Shown here: positions 30,572 to 39,806 of the stretch, piece after piece
Layout of the letters: every line of letters starts with the position of its first letter
Position numbering within the stretch: the stretch's first letter is position 1
NCBI GenBank assembly: GCA_018622495.1
Contig: CP076021.1
Span: 1,488,501-1,552,500, forward strand
DNA: 64,000 nt
From: Mycoplasmatota bacterium
GTDB taxonomy: Bacteria > Bacillota_I > Bacilli_A > Acholeplasmatales > Acholeplasmataceae
Direction: 5' to 3'
The notes under the pieces: model-generated
Database searches by the model: none
What the model saw: only the letters and a program-made list of their open reading frames with translations
What the model was told of the DNA's origin: nothing
Position numbers and translations under genes: made by a program

Positions 30572-32131
30572 TTAGCTATTAATTAACCTAAATATGTCAT
30601 TAAATGACACAAATATGATAAGTGCAATTAATGCAAAGAACATGACAAGATTCGCATAATTCTCAATTTTTCTATTTAATGGTTTTCTTGTGATTGCTTC
30701 AATACCTAAAAATACAAGTCTACCACCATCTAATGCCGGAATTGGTAATAAGTTTAAGATACCAATATTAATACTTAAAAATCCCATAAATATAATAAGT
30801 GATAGAAATCCGTTTTCTCTCACTGTGCTTACTAGTTGGAAAATACCAACCGGTCCTGATAAATCTGATATACCAATAGAGTCATTACCGCCACCAAATA
30901 ATAGACCGATTGTTGTAAATACTTCCGAAACGTCTGATCCAAATTGCCTTGGCGCATAAAGTAATGAATAACCTAAATCAAAACTTCCAGATGCAGTCAC
31001 ACCAATTTGAAAGATAATTGATTGTGTTTCTAAAGCAGTTAATGATTCTTCTGAAATAAGATTATAACTTGTTGAATCACTGTCTCCATCTCTATCATAA
31101 CTAACAATAATCTCGCCACCACTTGTTATATTTGAAAAATATGAAACAAGCTCATCCCAGTTATTAATAGGATTCCCATCAATTGCTGTAATAACATCTC
31201 CAGATTTTAATCCTGCTGATGATGCGCGGCCTGAACTTGATCCAACAATTGCTTGATCTGTATAAAACTCACCATCACCCACATTAGAAATACCTGCACT
31301 TTGAATATAAGTTGCTATTTCTACATCTTCATGAAGTGTTGTTGTGCCATCATTTTCTATTTCTATATCTATAAATACTGAATCATTATCACTCATCACT
31401 TCTGATAAGTCATACCAACTACTGACTGCAACACCATTTATTGATACAATTTTATCCCCTGATTCTAAATTTAGAAAAGCTGCGGCACTGTCATCAGATA
31501 CTTCACCAATCTCATTTGAATCATAATTTGGTTGTAATACAAAGAACCCTGCCATAAAAAATAATACAAAAGCAAGAATGAAATTCATTAAAGGACCACC
31601 AAATATTGTTAAAAATCTTTGCCATAAAGTCTTTGATTCAAAACTTTTTTCTTCAGGTGTTACCCACATCGTACTCTTTTTGCCAAGTTGATACATAGCA
31701 TCTCTTTCTACTTCATACTTCGAAATGCCGTCTTCATTTTCTATTTCTATATATAGAGGTGCTTTATCTTTGCCATATAAGTCAAAATCTTTAACAACAC
31801 CCGATATATCATATTTTCCATCTTTATATAAGATAATTTCTTTTACTTTTTGATGTTCATTTAATACAAGACCTATTGTTTGATCTTTTTTAAACATAGC
31901 ATCGCTAACACCTTCACCAGCCATTGATACAAATCCACCAATCGGAATTGCTCTAATTGAATAAACGACATCACCAGTATTTTTTTGCCATAATGCTGGT
32001 CCCATACCAATTGAAAACTCGTGACATAGTATACCTGCTTTTCTTGCAAAATAAAAATGTCCACCTTCGTGTATTAAGACAATAATCCCTAATACAAATA
32101 TAAATACAACTAAATTAAGTAATAACGTCAT
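30572..32131 (-). CDS. rseP: RIP-family site-2 metalloprotease
   Basis: 519 residues, longer than the usual 420-450. The zinc site HEGGH lies in the first membrane helix (residues 22-26), and GPLMNFILAFVLFF and LDGGRLVFLGIEAI form the remaining conserved membrane core. Two PDZ-like stretches are visible: one after residue 205 (LNLESGDKIVSINGVAV) and one around 300-340 (SAGLKSGDVITAIDGNPI). It cleaves membrane-embedded anti-sigma factors or signal peptides. It is the last gene of the rpsB-to-rseP operon, four bases after dxr, as in Bacilli. Confidence 0.92.
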   Translation of the reverse strand: MTLLLNLVVFIFVLGIIVLIHEGGHFYFARKAGILCHEFSIGMGPALWQKNTGDVVYSIRAIPIGGFVSMAGEGVSDAMFKKDQTIGLVLNEHQKVKEIILYKDGKYDISGVVKDFDLYGKDKAPLYIEIENEDGISKYEVERDAMYQLGKKSTMWVTPEEKSFESKTLWQRFLTIFGGPLMNFILAFVLFFMAGFFVLQPNYDSNEIGEVSDDSAAAFLNLESGDKIVSINGVAVSSWYDLSEVMSDNDSVFIDIEIENDGTTTLHEDVEIATYIQSAGISNVGDGEFYTDQAIVGSSSGRASSAGLKSGDVITAIDGNPINNWDELVSYFSNITSGGEIIVSYDRDGDSDSTSYNLISEESLTALETQSIIFQIGVTASGSFDLGYSLLYAPRQFGSDVSEVFTTIGLLFGGGNDSIGISDLSGPVGIFQLVSTVRENGFLSLIIFMGFLSINIGILNLLPIPALDGGRLVFLGIEAITRKPLNRKIENYANLVMFFALIALIIFVSFNDIFRLINS

Positions 32132-32134
32132 GTG

Positions 32135-33274
32135 TTACCTCTTTCCATATGCTTCGATAATTGATGATTGTACATCTTTATCTGTTTGAATAATAAGTTC
32201 AAGTGATGGGTTCATTATATTTTGAAATGATTTCACTTGATCTATAACAATATTTTCTATATCTAAAAATTTAATTTTACCTTCAATAAACAATTTTACA
32301 GCAGCTTCATTTGCAGCATTCATCACTGTTGGTAATAAGCCGCCAGTTTCACCAACTTCATATGCAAGTTTCAATAATGGAAATCTTTTAAAATCCATGG
32401 GTTTAAAATGCATATCAACAAGTGGCATCTGTTGATTGTTTCTTGATCTTTTTGGATAATTTAGAGCATAAGCTATAGGGATACGCATATCATTTTGCCC
32501 TAAACTTGCTTTAATTGTTCCATCTTTAAAATAAGTAAGTCCATGAACTAAACTTTCTTGATGGAGTATAGTTTCTATCTGTCTATATGGTAACTTAAAT
32601 AAATGATGTGCTTCTATCACTTCTAAGCCTTTATTCATCATGGTTGCACTATCTATTGTGACTTTAGGTCCCATAGACCAATTAGGATGACTTAATGCTT
32701 GTTCTAGTGTAATGTCTTCTAATGCTTCTCTAGAAAGATCTCTAAATGATCCACCAGATGCAGTAATAACAATTTTTTCTATGTCATCAATATCTTCATG
32801 ATCAATGGTTTGCCTAATCGCAGCATGTTCGCTATCAACTGGTAATAATCTCACATGATAATCATTAATATACTGATTAACTAAATCTCCAGCCATTACA
32901 AGTGTTTCTTTATTTGCTAATGCAATATCTTTATGATGTTTTATCGCTTCTATAGTTGGATATAATCCCGCTGAACCAGATAATGCATTGACACAAATGC
33001 CTGGCTTTGGATATTTTGCAATCTCGATAAGACCAGCATCTCCTACAACAAATAACGTTTTAGGATATTTCTTTTCATATAAATGTTTTTTTTGATCAGA
33101 TCTTAAACACGCAATTTCTAAATTAAACTGACTCAAAATATGATCGTTTTTTTTATCATCTCTACCAAGTGAAGCCCCAACAAGTTTAAACATCTTTGGT
33201 TGTTTTAATATAATATCAAGTGTTTGTGATCCAATAGAACCTGTCGCACCTAAAAGATAAATATTTTTCATCAT
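32135..33274 (-). CDS. dxr: 1-deoxy-D-xylulose 5-phosphate reductoisomerase
   Basis: 379 residues, the family length. The NADPH-binding LLGATGSIGSQTLDII is at the N terminus. SALSGSAG, LANKETLVMAG, PVDSEHAA, ITASGGSFRD and SMGPKVTIDSATMMNKGLE carry the metal and substrate residues. It makes 2-C-methyl-D-erythritol 4-phosphate, the committed MEP-pathway step. It lies between cdsA and rseP and works with uppS, which uses the isoprenoid product. Presence of the MEP pathway argues against a highly reduced Mycoplasma-like metabolism. Confidence 0.95.
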   Translation of the reverse strand: MMKNIYLLGATGSIGSQTLDIILKQPKMFKLVGASLGRDDKKNDHILSQFNLEIACLRSDQKKHLYEKKYPKTLFVVGDAGLIEIAKYPKPGICVNALSGSAGLYPTIEAIKHHKDIALANKETLVMAGDLVNQYINDYHVRLLPVDSEHAAIRQTIDHEDIDDIEKIVITASGGSFRDLSREALEDITLEQALSHPNWSMGPKVTIDSATMMNKGLEVIEAHHLFKLPYRQIETILHQESLVHGLTYFKDGTIKASLGQNDMRIPIAYALNYPKRSRNNQQMPLVDMHFKPMDFKRFPLLKLAYEVGETGGLLPTVMNAANEAAVKLFIEGKIKFLDIENIVIDQVKSFQNIMNPSLELIIQTDKDVQSSIIEAYGKR

Positions 33275-33282
33275 AGCCCCCT

Positions 33283-34230
33283 TTAAATAACTGGTGCTAA
33301 TTCAAATATGATAAGGAATACTGATGTTAAGAAAATAGCAACAAAAAGTGTTGAATCAAATCGATCTAATACACCACCATGACCAGGTAATAAATTACCA
33401 AAGTCTTTGATGCCATATGTTCTTTTTAATCTTGAAGCTACTAAATCACCAATTTGAGCAAATATACTACCAAAGAAAGTCATTGGTACAATAATAAACG
33501 CTTGAACCCAAATAGGTGCATCCCCTATTGATGAGAAATTTTCTAGTAAAGTAATATATCCTTCACTATTAAAGAAATCTCCAAACGGCGTTCCTGCAAT
33601 AAATACTTTCCCATAAAAAAGAGCATATAAAGATCCAATGATTGTCGCAATAATAGTTCCAGCAATGGCACCTTCCCATGATTTTTTAGGACTAATATGT
33701 GGAATCATTTTATGTTTACCAAATTTAGAGCCAAATAAATAAGCAAAAATATCAGTTAACATTGTAATAATAAATAAATAAAATATAAATCTTATTCCTA
33801 GTAATCGAAGTATAACAATTGCAGATGCGCCTAAACCAACATAATTAATCACAGTTAAAGCTTTACCCACATCAATACCATTAAAATCTCTAAATAACAC
33901 TAGGAAACTAAACAATATAAGTGTAATCAAAGGAATAGTAATTCTTAAGACATCATTGACTGCAAGTGGTGCTTGAATAATCGAAGTACTTATACCACTC
34001 ATTGAAAAGAATGTCGCAAGTGTTAATGCAACAATACCTAATTTTGGCCATTTACCAAACTGCTTATTTGTTTCATACATTCTAATGAGTTCATAAGCTG
34101 CAGCAACTACAAATAAAATCATAAAGATTGTAAAAATAAAATAAAATGCAGAACTTAAGTTAAAGGGTATAAAAAACACTGGTGCTAATATTGCGACCAA
34201 AAAAATACTCGTAATAAATCTTTTTTTCAT
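33283..34230 (-). CDS. cdsA: Phosphatidate cytidylyltransferase
   Basis: 315 residues with eight or so membrane helices and the C-terminal signature SRLKRTYGIKDFGNLLPGHG followed by GVLDRFDS. It converts phosphatidic acid and CTP to CDP-diacylglycerol for phospholipid synthesis. Its start overlaps the uppS stop by four bases. Confidence 0.95.
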   Translation of the reverse strand: MKKRFITSIFLVAILAPVFFIPFNLSSAFYFIFTIFMILFVVAAAYELIRMYETNKQFGKWPKLGIVALTLATFFSMSGISTSIIQAPLAVNDVLRITIPLITLILFSFLVLFRDFNGIDVGKALTVINYVGLGASAIVILRLLGIRFIFYLFIITMLTDIFAYLFGSKFGKHKMIPHISPKKSWEGAIAGTIIATIIGSLYALFYGKVFIAGTPFGDFFNSEGYITLLENFSSIGDAPIWVQAFIIVPMTFFGSIFAQIGDLVASRLKRTYGIKDFGNLLPGHGGVLDRFDSTLFVAIFLTSVFLIIFELAPVI

Positions 34231-34901
34231 TTTAACCCTCCGAATCTTCTTGTTCTTTTTTGATAGTTATTTAATGCTTTTTCAAATTGTTTCTTATTAA
34301 ACGATGGCCAATATACTTTTGTAAAATATAGTTCGGCATATGAAATTTGCCATAACAAAAAATTAGAAATTCTTTGTTCGCCACTAGTTCTTATCAATAG
34401 ATCAACTGGTTCGCTCACCATAAGATGAGCTTCTAAATCTTTTCTTGTGACTGGTTGATCACATGCATTAACTGCTTGGATTATTTCATCATATGAACCA
34501 TAGTCTAAACAAATATTTAATTCTAAACCTTTATTGTTTTTTGTTTTCTCTACAACATCATCAATAACTTTTAATAATGCTTTTGGTAATCTGTCTTTTC
34601 TTCCAGAAACAGTCACTTTAAACAATATTTCATCAATTCTATGTTTATTCTTTTCATAATATTCAACTGGAAATGTCATCAAATAATCTACTTCCTCTTG
34701 AGGTCTTTTCCAATTTTCAGTACTAAAAGCATAAACACTGAGTTTCTCAATGCCTAATTCGTTTGCTTGAGTAGCAACTCTAAATAAGTTTCTACCACCC
34801 ATATAATGACCAAATGATCTTGGTTTTTTCTTTTTTTTTGCCCAACGTCCATTGCCATCTAATATTATAGCAACATGCTTTGGCATATTTTTATTTTTCA
34901 C
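34227..34901 (-). CDS. uppS: Undecaprenyl diphosphate synthase
   Basis: 224 residues. It has the cis-prenyltransferase motifs VAIILDGNGRWAKKK (catalytic Asp), GHYMGG, LSVYAFSTENWKRP and DLLIRTSGEQRISNFLLWQISYAE. It makes the C55 lipid carrier from isopentenyl diphosphate, the product of the MEP pathway that dxr serves. A lipid carrier suggests that the cell makes some surface polysaccharide or wall polymer. Confidence 0.95.
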   Translation of the reverse strand: MKNKNMPKHVAIILDGNGRWAKKKKKPRSFGHYMGGRNLFRVATQANELGIEKLSVYAFSTENWKRPQEEVDYLMTFPVEYYEKNKHRIDEILFKVTVSGRKDRLPKALLKVIDDVVEKTKNNKGLELNICLDYGSYDEIIQAVNACDQPVTRKDLEAHLMVSEPVDLLIRTSGEQRISNFLLWQISYAELYFTKVYWPSFNKKQFEKALNNYQKRTRRFGGLK

Positions 34902-34973
34902 TATCTATCACCTTATTTTATTATAACCTATAATAAGTTAGATTTCATTTATTTTATTTTTTTCACTTAATTT

Positions 34974-34997
34974 AAAAAAAGGCAAATATGCCTTTTT
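34974..34997 (-). terminator. Terminator or attenuator between frr and uppS
   Basis: AAAAAGGCA pairs with TGCCTTTTT around TATT, with a T run on the minus strand, right after the frr stop. It would separate the ribosomal genes from the lipid genes. Confidence 0.7.
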
Positions 34998-35552
34998 CTA
35001 CATTTTCATTAATTCTTGTTCTTTTTCTTTTAATTCTGCTTCAACTTTTTTAACGAATTGATCTGTAAGTGATTGGACATCTTCTAAATATCCTTTTTCA
35101 TCATCTTCAGATAATTCAAGTTTTTTAACATGCACATTACCATCACGTCTAATATTTCTGATTGCAATTTTAGCATGTTCACCTAATTTATCAACATCTT
35201 TTACTAGTTGACGACGTCTTTCTTCTGTTGGTTGAGGTAATATTAAACGAATACCGTAACCATCATTTAAAGGATTTAATCCTAAATCAGACGCATAAAT
35301 AGCAGTTTCAATACTTTTTAAAATAGATTTATCAAAAGGCTTAATATATAATTGATTACCTTCAACAATTGTTACTGATGAGATTTGTCTAATAGGACTT
35401 TCTGCACCATAATAATCAACTTTTACATGGTCTAATAAAGAAGGATTAGCTCTACCCGTTCTAACAGCTGCTAAATCTCTCATTAACGACTCGATAGACT
35501 TTTGCATATTTTCTTCAATTTCTAATAATAACATATCAGCTTGTTCATTCAT
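34998..35552 (-). CDS. frr: Ribosome recycling factor
   Basis: 184 residues: AVRTGRANPSLLDHVKVDYYG, IKPFDKSILKSIETAI, LNPLNDGYGIRLILPQPTEE and the C-terminal helix ending EKEQELMKM are the RRF family landmarks. With EF-G it splits post-termination ribosomes. The start at 35,552 (MNEQADML) is chosen because GGGAGG lies ten bases before it. It overlaps the pyrH stop by eight bases. Confidence 0.95.
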   Translation of the reverse strand: MNEQADMLLLEIEENMQKSIESLMRDLAAVRTGRANPSLLDHVKVDYYGAESPIRQISSVTIVEGNQLYIKPFDKSILKSIETAIYASDLGLNPLNDGYGIRLILPQPTEERRRQLVKDVDKLGEHAKIAIRNIRRDGNVHVKKLELSEDDEKGYLEDVQSLTDQFVKKVEAELKEKEQELMKM

Positions 35553-36270
35553 TTTTTGATTCCTCCCATGTGACGAAAGTACCAATTGGTTCTTCTAATA
35601 TGGCTTTTCTAATATTGCCATGTTCATTCATATTAAATACAATCATATCAATCTTATTTTCAGCACACATTGATGCTGCAGTTTGATCCATGACTTGTAA
35701 ATTTCTTTTTAATAGTTCTTGATGTGAAATATGTTTAAATAAATTAGCATCTTTGTGTTTCTTAGGATCTTTATCATAAACACCCTCAACACCATTTTTT
35801 GCCATTAATATAATATCACTGTTAAGTTCTGCTGCACGAAGTGCTGAACCAGTATCAGTTGAAAAATAAGGAGATCCAGTACCGCCAGAAAATATAAGTA
35901 CACGACCTTTTTCAAAATGTCTAATTGCACGTCTTCTTATATAAGGTTCGGCAACTGCACTAACAGGTAATGCTGTCATCACTCTAGTTGGTACATCAAT
36001 AGACTCAAGTGCATCTTGTAAAGCTAGACCGTTCATAATGGTACCTAACATACCCATATAATCAGCTTGTGCTCTATCCATACCGAGTTCTTCGCCAATT
36101 TTACCTCGCCATAAATTACCAGCACCAATAACAATACCTACTTCAACACCTAATTGATAAATATCTTTTATTTCAGTAGCAATCTTTTTAACAGTCTTAG
36201 GATGTATTCCATAAGTTCCATCGCCCTTTAAGGCTTCACCACTTAGTTTTAATATCACTCTTTTGTACAT
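35545..36270 (-). CDS. pyrH: UMP kinase
   Basis: 241 residues of the amino-acid-kinase fold: VILKLSGEALKG, VIGAGNLWRG, DYMGMLGTIMNGLAL and VLIFSGGTGSPYFSTDTGSAL. It converts UMP to UDP. Position between tsf and frr is conserved across Bacilli. Confidence 0.96.
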   Translation of the reverse strand: MYKRVILKLSGEALKGDGTYGIHPKTVKKIATEIKDIYQLGVEVGIVIGAGNLWRGKIGEELGMDRAQADYMGMLGTIMNGLALQDALESIDVPTRVMTALPVSAVAEPYIRRRAIRHFEKGRVLIFSGGTGSPYFSTDTGSALRAAELNSDIILMAKNGVEGVYDKDPKKHKDANLFKHISHQELLKRNLQVMDQTAASMCAENKIDMIVFNMNEHGNIRKAILEEPIGTFVTWEESKNE

Positions 36271-36297
36271 ATTGCCACTCCCTTTGTATATATTATA

Positions 36298-37170
36298 TTA
36301 TTTATTTAATTGTGCTGCAACTTCTGCTGCAAAATCTTCTTCTTTCTTTTCAATACCTTCACCAACTGCAAGGCGAACAAATGATACGATTGATACATTG
36401 TTTGCTTTTAAATATTTACCAACAGTTTGATCAGGATCTTTAACGAAAGGTTGATCAACTAAGCATACTTCTTTTAAGAATTTATTTAAACGACCGATAA
36501 CCATTTTTTCAACGATATTCGCTGGTTTTCCTTCTTGAAGTGCTTGTTGTGTTAATACGTGTTTTTCATGATCTAAAGTTTCTTGATTTACTTGTGTTCT
36601 ATCTAAATATTTAGGGTTTTGTGCTGCAACATGCATTGCGATATCTTTTGCAACATCAGCATTTTCAGCAGAGATTACATCTAAAACTGCAATACGTCCA
36701 CCCATATGTAGATATGAACCAAAGCCTTGAGCATCATCTTTTACAACTCTTGAAACACGACGTAATGAAATCTTTTCGCCAATTGTTGCAGTTGCATCAA
36801 TAAGCATTTTTTCTACTGTTACACCATTCTCTTCAACTGCTAATGCTTCTTCAGTATTTGAAGCTTTTGATGAAACAATAACTTCTCCAACTTTATTAAT
36901 TAAATTGAGGAATTTGTCATTTTTAGCAACGAAATCTGTTTCTGAATTTAATTCATAAATAACAGCTTCATTTCCTTTAATTGTTATATTACATAAACCT
37001 TCAGCTGCAATTCTATCAGCTTTCTTAGCTGCTTTCATAATACCATTTTCTCTTAGGTAATCGATTGCACCTTGAATATCTCCATCAGTTTCAGTTAATG
37101 CTTTTTTACAATCAAGCATACCTGCACCAGTTTTTTCTCTTAATTCTTTAATTTTTTGTACGGTAACCAT
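36298..37170 (-). CDS. tsf: Elongation factor Ts
   Basis: 290 residues. The N-terminal UBA domain has [20 protein letters not shown], then the core motif [14 protein letters not shown] and the C-terminal [13 protein letters not shown] region. It is the nucleotide exchange factor for EF-Tu. A hairpin terminator lies in the 70 bases that separate it from rpsB, which may set a lower level of Tsf than S2. Confidence 0.96.
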   Translation of the reverse strand: MVTVQKIKELREKTGAGMLDCKKALTETDGDIQGAIDYLRENGIMKAAKKADRIAAEGLCNITIKGNEAVIYELNSETDFVAKNDKFLNLINKVGEVIVSSKASNTEEALAVEENGVTVEKMLIDATATIGEKISLRRVSRVVKDDAQGFGSYLHMGGRIAVLDVISAENADVAKDIAMHVAAQNPKYLDRTQVNQETLDHEKHVLTQQALQEGKPANIVEKMVIGRLNKFLKEVCLVDQPFVKDPDQTVGKYLKANNVSIVSFVRLAVGEGIEKKEEDFAAEVAAQLNK

Positions 37171-37210
37171 TTTAAGTAGTCCTCCTATAATATATATCGT
37201 TTTTATTTAT

Positions 37211-37239
37211 AAAAATAAGGGGATATTATCCCCTTATTG
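37211..37239 (-). terminator. Hairpin between rpsB and tsf
   Basis: AATAAGGGGATA pairs with TATCCCCTTATT and is followed by TTTTTAT on the minus strand. Being inside the rpsB-tsf operon, it probably acts as a partial terminator. Confidence 0.75.
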
Positions 37240-37241
37240 CA

Positions 37242-38286
37242 TTATTTTAGTAAATCAATAAGTTCTGCTTTTTTAAGGGTTGAGTATCCTGATAGGCCTC
37301 GTTCTTTAGCGAGTGATTTTAACTCTGCTACAGTCTTACTAGAAAAATCTTCTACTTTTGTTTCTTTAACTGCTTCTTTAGCTTTAGGTGCTTCTTTCAC
37401 CTTAGGTGCTGCTTCTACTTTAGGAGCAACTTTAACTTCAGGAGCTGGTGTAACTTTAACTTCTGGTGCTTTTTCAACAGGTTTTCTATATTCTCTAGGT
37501 CTTCTGTCTTCTCTTGGTCTTCTATCTTCTCTAGGTCTTCTGTCTTCTCTTGGTTTTCTAGGAGTTACTTGAGCTGCGATTTCATCATCGATTTTCTCAA
37601 CAACGCCACCTTGACCTTCAGTTACTGCATTAGCCATAACATTTGTAATTAATTTCACAGCACGAATTGCATCATCGTTTGCTGGAATAATATAATCAAC
37701 GTCATCAGGATCACAGTTAGTATCTACAATACCAAATACTTTGATACCTAATTTACGTGCTTCTAAAATTGCATTCTTTTCTTTTCTTGGATCAACGATG
37801 AAAATAGCTTCTGGAACTTTTTTTCATATCTTTGATTCCGCCTAAGAATTTTTCAAGACGTTCTCTTTCTTTTTTAAGTTGTTGAACTTCTTTTTTAGGT
37901 AATTTTTCAAAAATACCGTCTGCTTCTAATTTGTATAATTCATGTAATCTTGCAATACGACGACGGATTGTTTTAAAGTTAGTTAATGTTCCACCTAACC
38001 ATCTTTGATCAACATAAAATTGACCTGTACGAATTGCTTCTTCTTTAACTGCTTCTTGAGCTTGTTTCTTTGTACCGATGAATAAAACTTTTCCTCCATC
38101 TTTTACAATATTAACGAGTGCTGCATAAGCTTTTTCGATTTCTACAGATGTTTTCTTTAAATCGATAATGTATATGCCATTTCTAGATGTGAAAATGTAG
38201 GGTGCCATTTTTGGATTCCAACGACGTGTTGCATGACCAAAATGTACGCCTGATTCTAATAATTGTTTCATTGAAACGACTGCCAT
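37242..38286 (-). CDS. rpsB: Ribosomal protein S2 with long C-terminal extension; frameshifted
   Basis: The N-terminal part ([39 protein letters not shown]) is typical S2. Near 37,820-37,826 a run of seven A breaks the frame after GGIKDMKK; six A give [16 protein letters not shown] and the rest of S2. After the normal S2 end (about residue 240) the frame runs on for about 110 residues: three PREDRR tandem repeats plus PREYRKP, an Ala/Lys/Glu/Pro linker, and a C-terminal [27 protein letters not shown]. This last part looks like a SAP/Rho-N-type nucleic-acid-binding helix-extended-loop domain. The gene is essential and apparently single copy here, so the shift is likely a sequencing error. Confidence 0.9.
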
Positions 38287-38322
38287 AATAATATTCTCCT
38301 TTTTTGTTTTTTCCTCTCGCCA

Positions 38323-38365
38323 TCAGATACATGTTCACCCAAAGGGCACAAGAACATTTAACTGA
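38323..38365 (-). ncRNA. Structured rpsB leader, putative S2 autoregulation site
   Basis: In the rpsB 5' leader TCAG (38,323) pairs with CTGA (38,362), ATGTTC (38,331) with GAACAT (38,352), and CCC with GGG inside, forming one long interrupted stem-loop about 35 bases before the start codon. S2 represses its own mRNA in other bacteria through leader structures; function here is inference. Confidence 0.5.
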
Positions 38366-38443
38366 TTGACATGTGTTATATAATAGCCTTAATAAATATA
38401 TCATATTTAGTATACTTTTGCAAGTATATAAAGCTGTTTTAAA

Positions 38444-38890
38444 CTATTTTGTACCACTGCTTCCAAAGCCACCAAGTCTAACGATATGATCGCTTTGATC
38501 ATCTTCAGTTTTTTTATAATTCATAAATATGCCTTGAGCAATTCTTTCACCTTTTTCAATGGTAACTATTTCTTTTCCGAAATTATATAAAGGCACCATA
38601 ATATGGCCTTCATTTTTTGGGTTATTATAGTAATCTGCATCGATGACGCCAACATTATTACTCATGGTTAAATGTTTTTTTATACCTAGTGATGAACGCG
38701 GATATACAAAAAGTGCTTCATCTCCTGGAAGTTTTACTTTAAGTCCAGTAGGAACCATCTTAATATCACCTGGATTAAATGTGATGTCCTCAATACTTGC
38801 AAGATCATAACCAGCACTATGTGCTGTCGCACGTGAAGGAATTGTTACACCTTGTGCTTCAAATTTTTTTATGATTTCAAATTTTCTCAT
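38444..38890 (-). CDS. dut: dUTP diphosphatase
   Basis: 148 residues with the five trimeric dUTPase motifs in order: HSAGYDL, YPRSSLG, GVIDADYYNNP, GERIAQGIF and a C-terminal LGGFGSSG. It hydrolyses dUTP to dUMP, and with the nearby ung gene keeps uracil out of DNA. It overlaps the xerC stop by 14 bases. Confidence 0.95.
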   Translation of the reverse strand: MRKFEIIKKFEAQGVTIPSRATAHSAGYDLASIEDITFNPGDIKMVPTGLKVKLPGDEALFVYPRSSLGIKKHLTMSNNVGVIDADYYNNPKNEGHIMVPLYNFGKEIVTIEKGERIAQGIFMNYKKTEDDQSDHIVRLGGFGSSGTK

Positions 38891-39806
38891 GCTTTTCCCC
38901 TTTTTTTATCATTCTTGGATGTGTTTTATTATAACTCTCTTTTATTTTTTCTTTTGATACATGTGTATATATTTGTGTAGACTTTAAGTGTTCGTGGCCT
39001 AAGAGTTCTTGTACAACTCTTAAATCTGCACCATGGTCTAATAATGTCGTCGCAAACGCATGTCTAATCATATGTGGATGAATATTATATACATCTCCAG
39101 AATTTTCAATCATCTTCTTTAAAATAACTTGTAGCCCTCTAGTTGTTAAAATACCACCTTTATAATTAATAAATATATAAGTCGTATGAACATCATGTCC
39201 TTTAGATAATAAAACTGGTCGTATATAAGTTAAATAGTGTTTTATTTCATCAACAAGTGCTGTGTGTAATGGGACAAATCTATCTTTTGAACCTTTACCG
39301 TGAATTAAAATTTGAGATTGTTCCAACTGTAAATCTTTAATATCCATACTAACAAGTTCACTTGCTCTTAATCCACAACTAAATAATAAATCTAATAACA
39401 AATAATTTCTATAACCTAATGGTGTTGTTTGATCAATTGAGTCAAATAATCTTTTTAATTCCTCATCATGAATAATGACTGGTAATTTTTTAGGAATCTT
39501 AGGAATTTCAATTTGAGTAAAAACATTTATATCTATATAATTTTCTTGCATCAAAAAATCATAAAATGTCCGAAGTGCTGAAATCTTTCTTGCTATGCTT
39601 TTTCTACTCAAACCTATATGATCCATATGGGATAAAAAATGTCTTGCAAGTCTTTCTCTTCTAACATCTAATAGATCTCTTGCAAGTTCTTCAGTTTGAA
39701 TGAAATCTTGGAAATCTTTTATATCTTTTATATAATTTATGACTGTATGTTCGGCATAATGTTTTTGTTCTTCCAAATATGCTTGATAAGTAGAAATTAT
39801 ATCCAT
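38877..39806 (-). CDS. xerC: Tyrosine recombinase, XerC-like
   Basis: 309 residues. The N-terminal SAM-like domain covers residues 1-85. The catalytic Arg lies in LLFSCGLRASELVSM, Lys in HGKGSKDRFVPL, HxxR in HPHMIRHAFAT, the His in LLGHEHLKST, and the nucleophile in QIYTHVSK. All five catalytic positions are intact. Located next to trmFO, as xerC is in Bacilli; it resolves chromosome dimers at dif. XerD cannot be excluded by sequence alone. Confidence 0.9.
   Translation of the reverse strand: MDIISTYQAYLEEQKHYAEHTVINYIKDIKDFQDFIQTEELARDLLDVRRERLARHFLSHMDHIGLSRKSIARKISALRTFYDFLMQENYIDINVFTQIEIPKIPKKLPVIIHDEELKRLFDSIDQTTPLGYRNYLLLDLLFSCGLRASELVSMDIKDLQLEQSQILIHGKGSKDRFVPLHTALVDEIKHYLTYIRPVLLSKGHDVHTTYIFINYKGGILTTRGLQVILKKMIENSGDVYNIHPHMIRHAFATTLLDHGADLRVVQELLGHEHLKSTQIYTHVSKEKIKESYNKTHPRMIKKGEKHEKI

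Noticed and set aside
37485-37560. Short tandem repeats that could suggest a CRISPR array
   Set aside because: The 18 bp units have no spacers and encode PREDRR in the rpsB frame. No CRISPR array or cas gene is seen anywhere in the window.
37237-37572. Plus-strand frame rich in Ser/Leu repeats opposite the rpsB tail
   Set aside because: It is the antisense shadow of the PREDRR/linker region and has no start signals.
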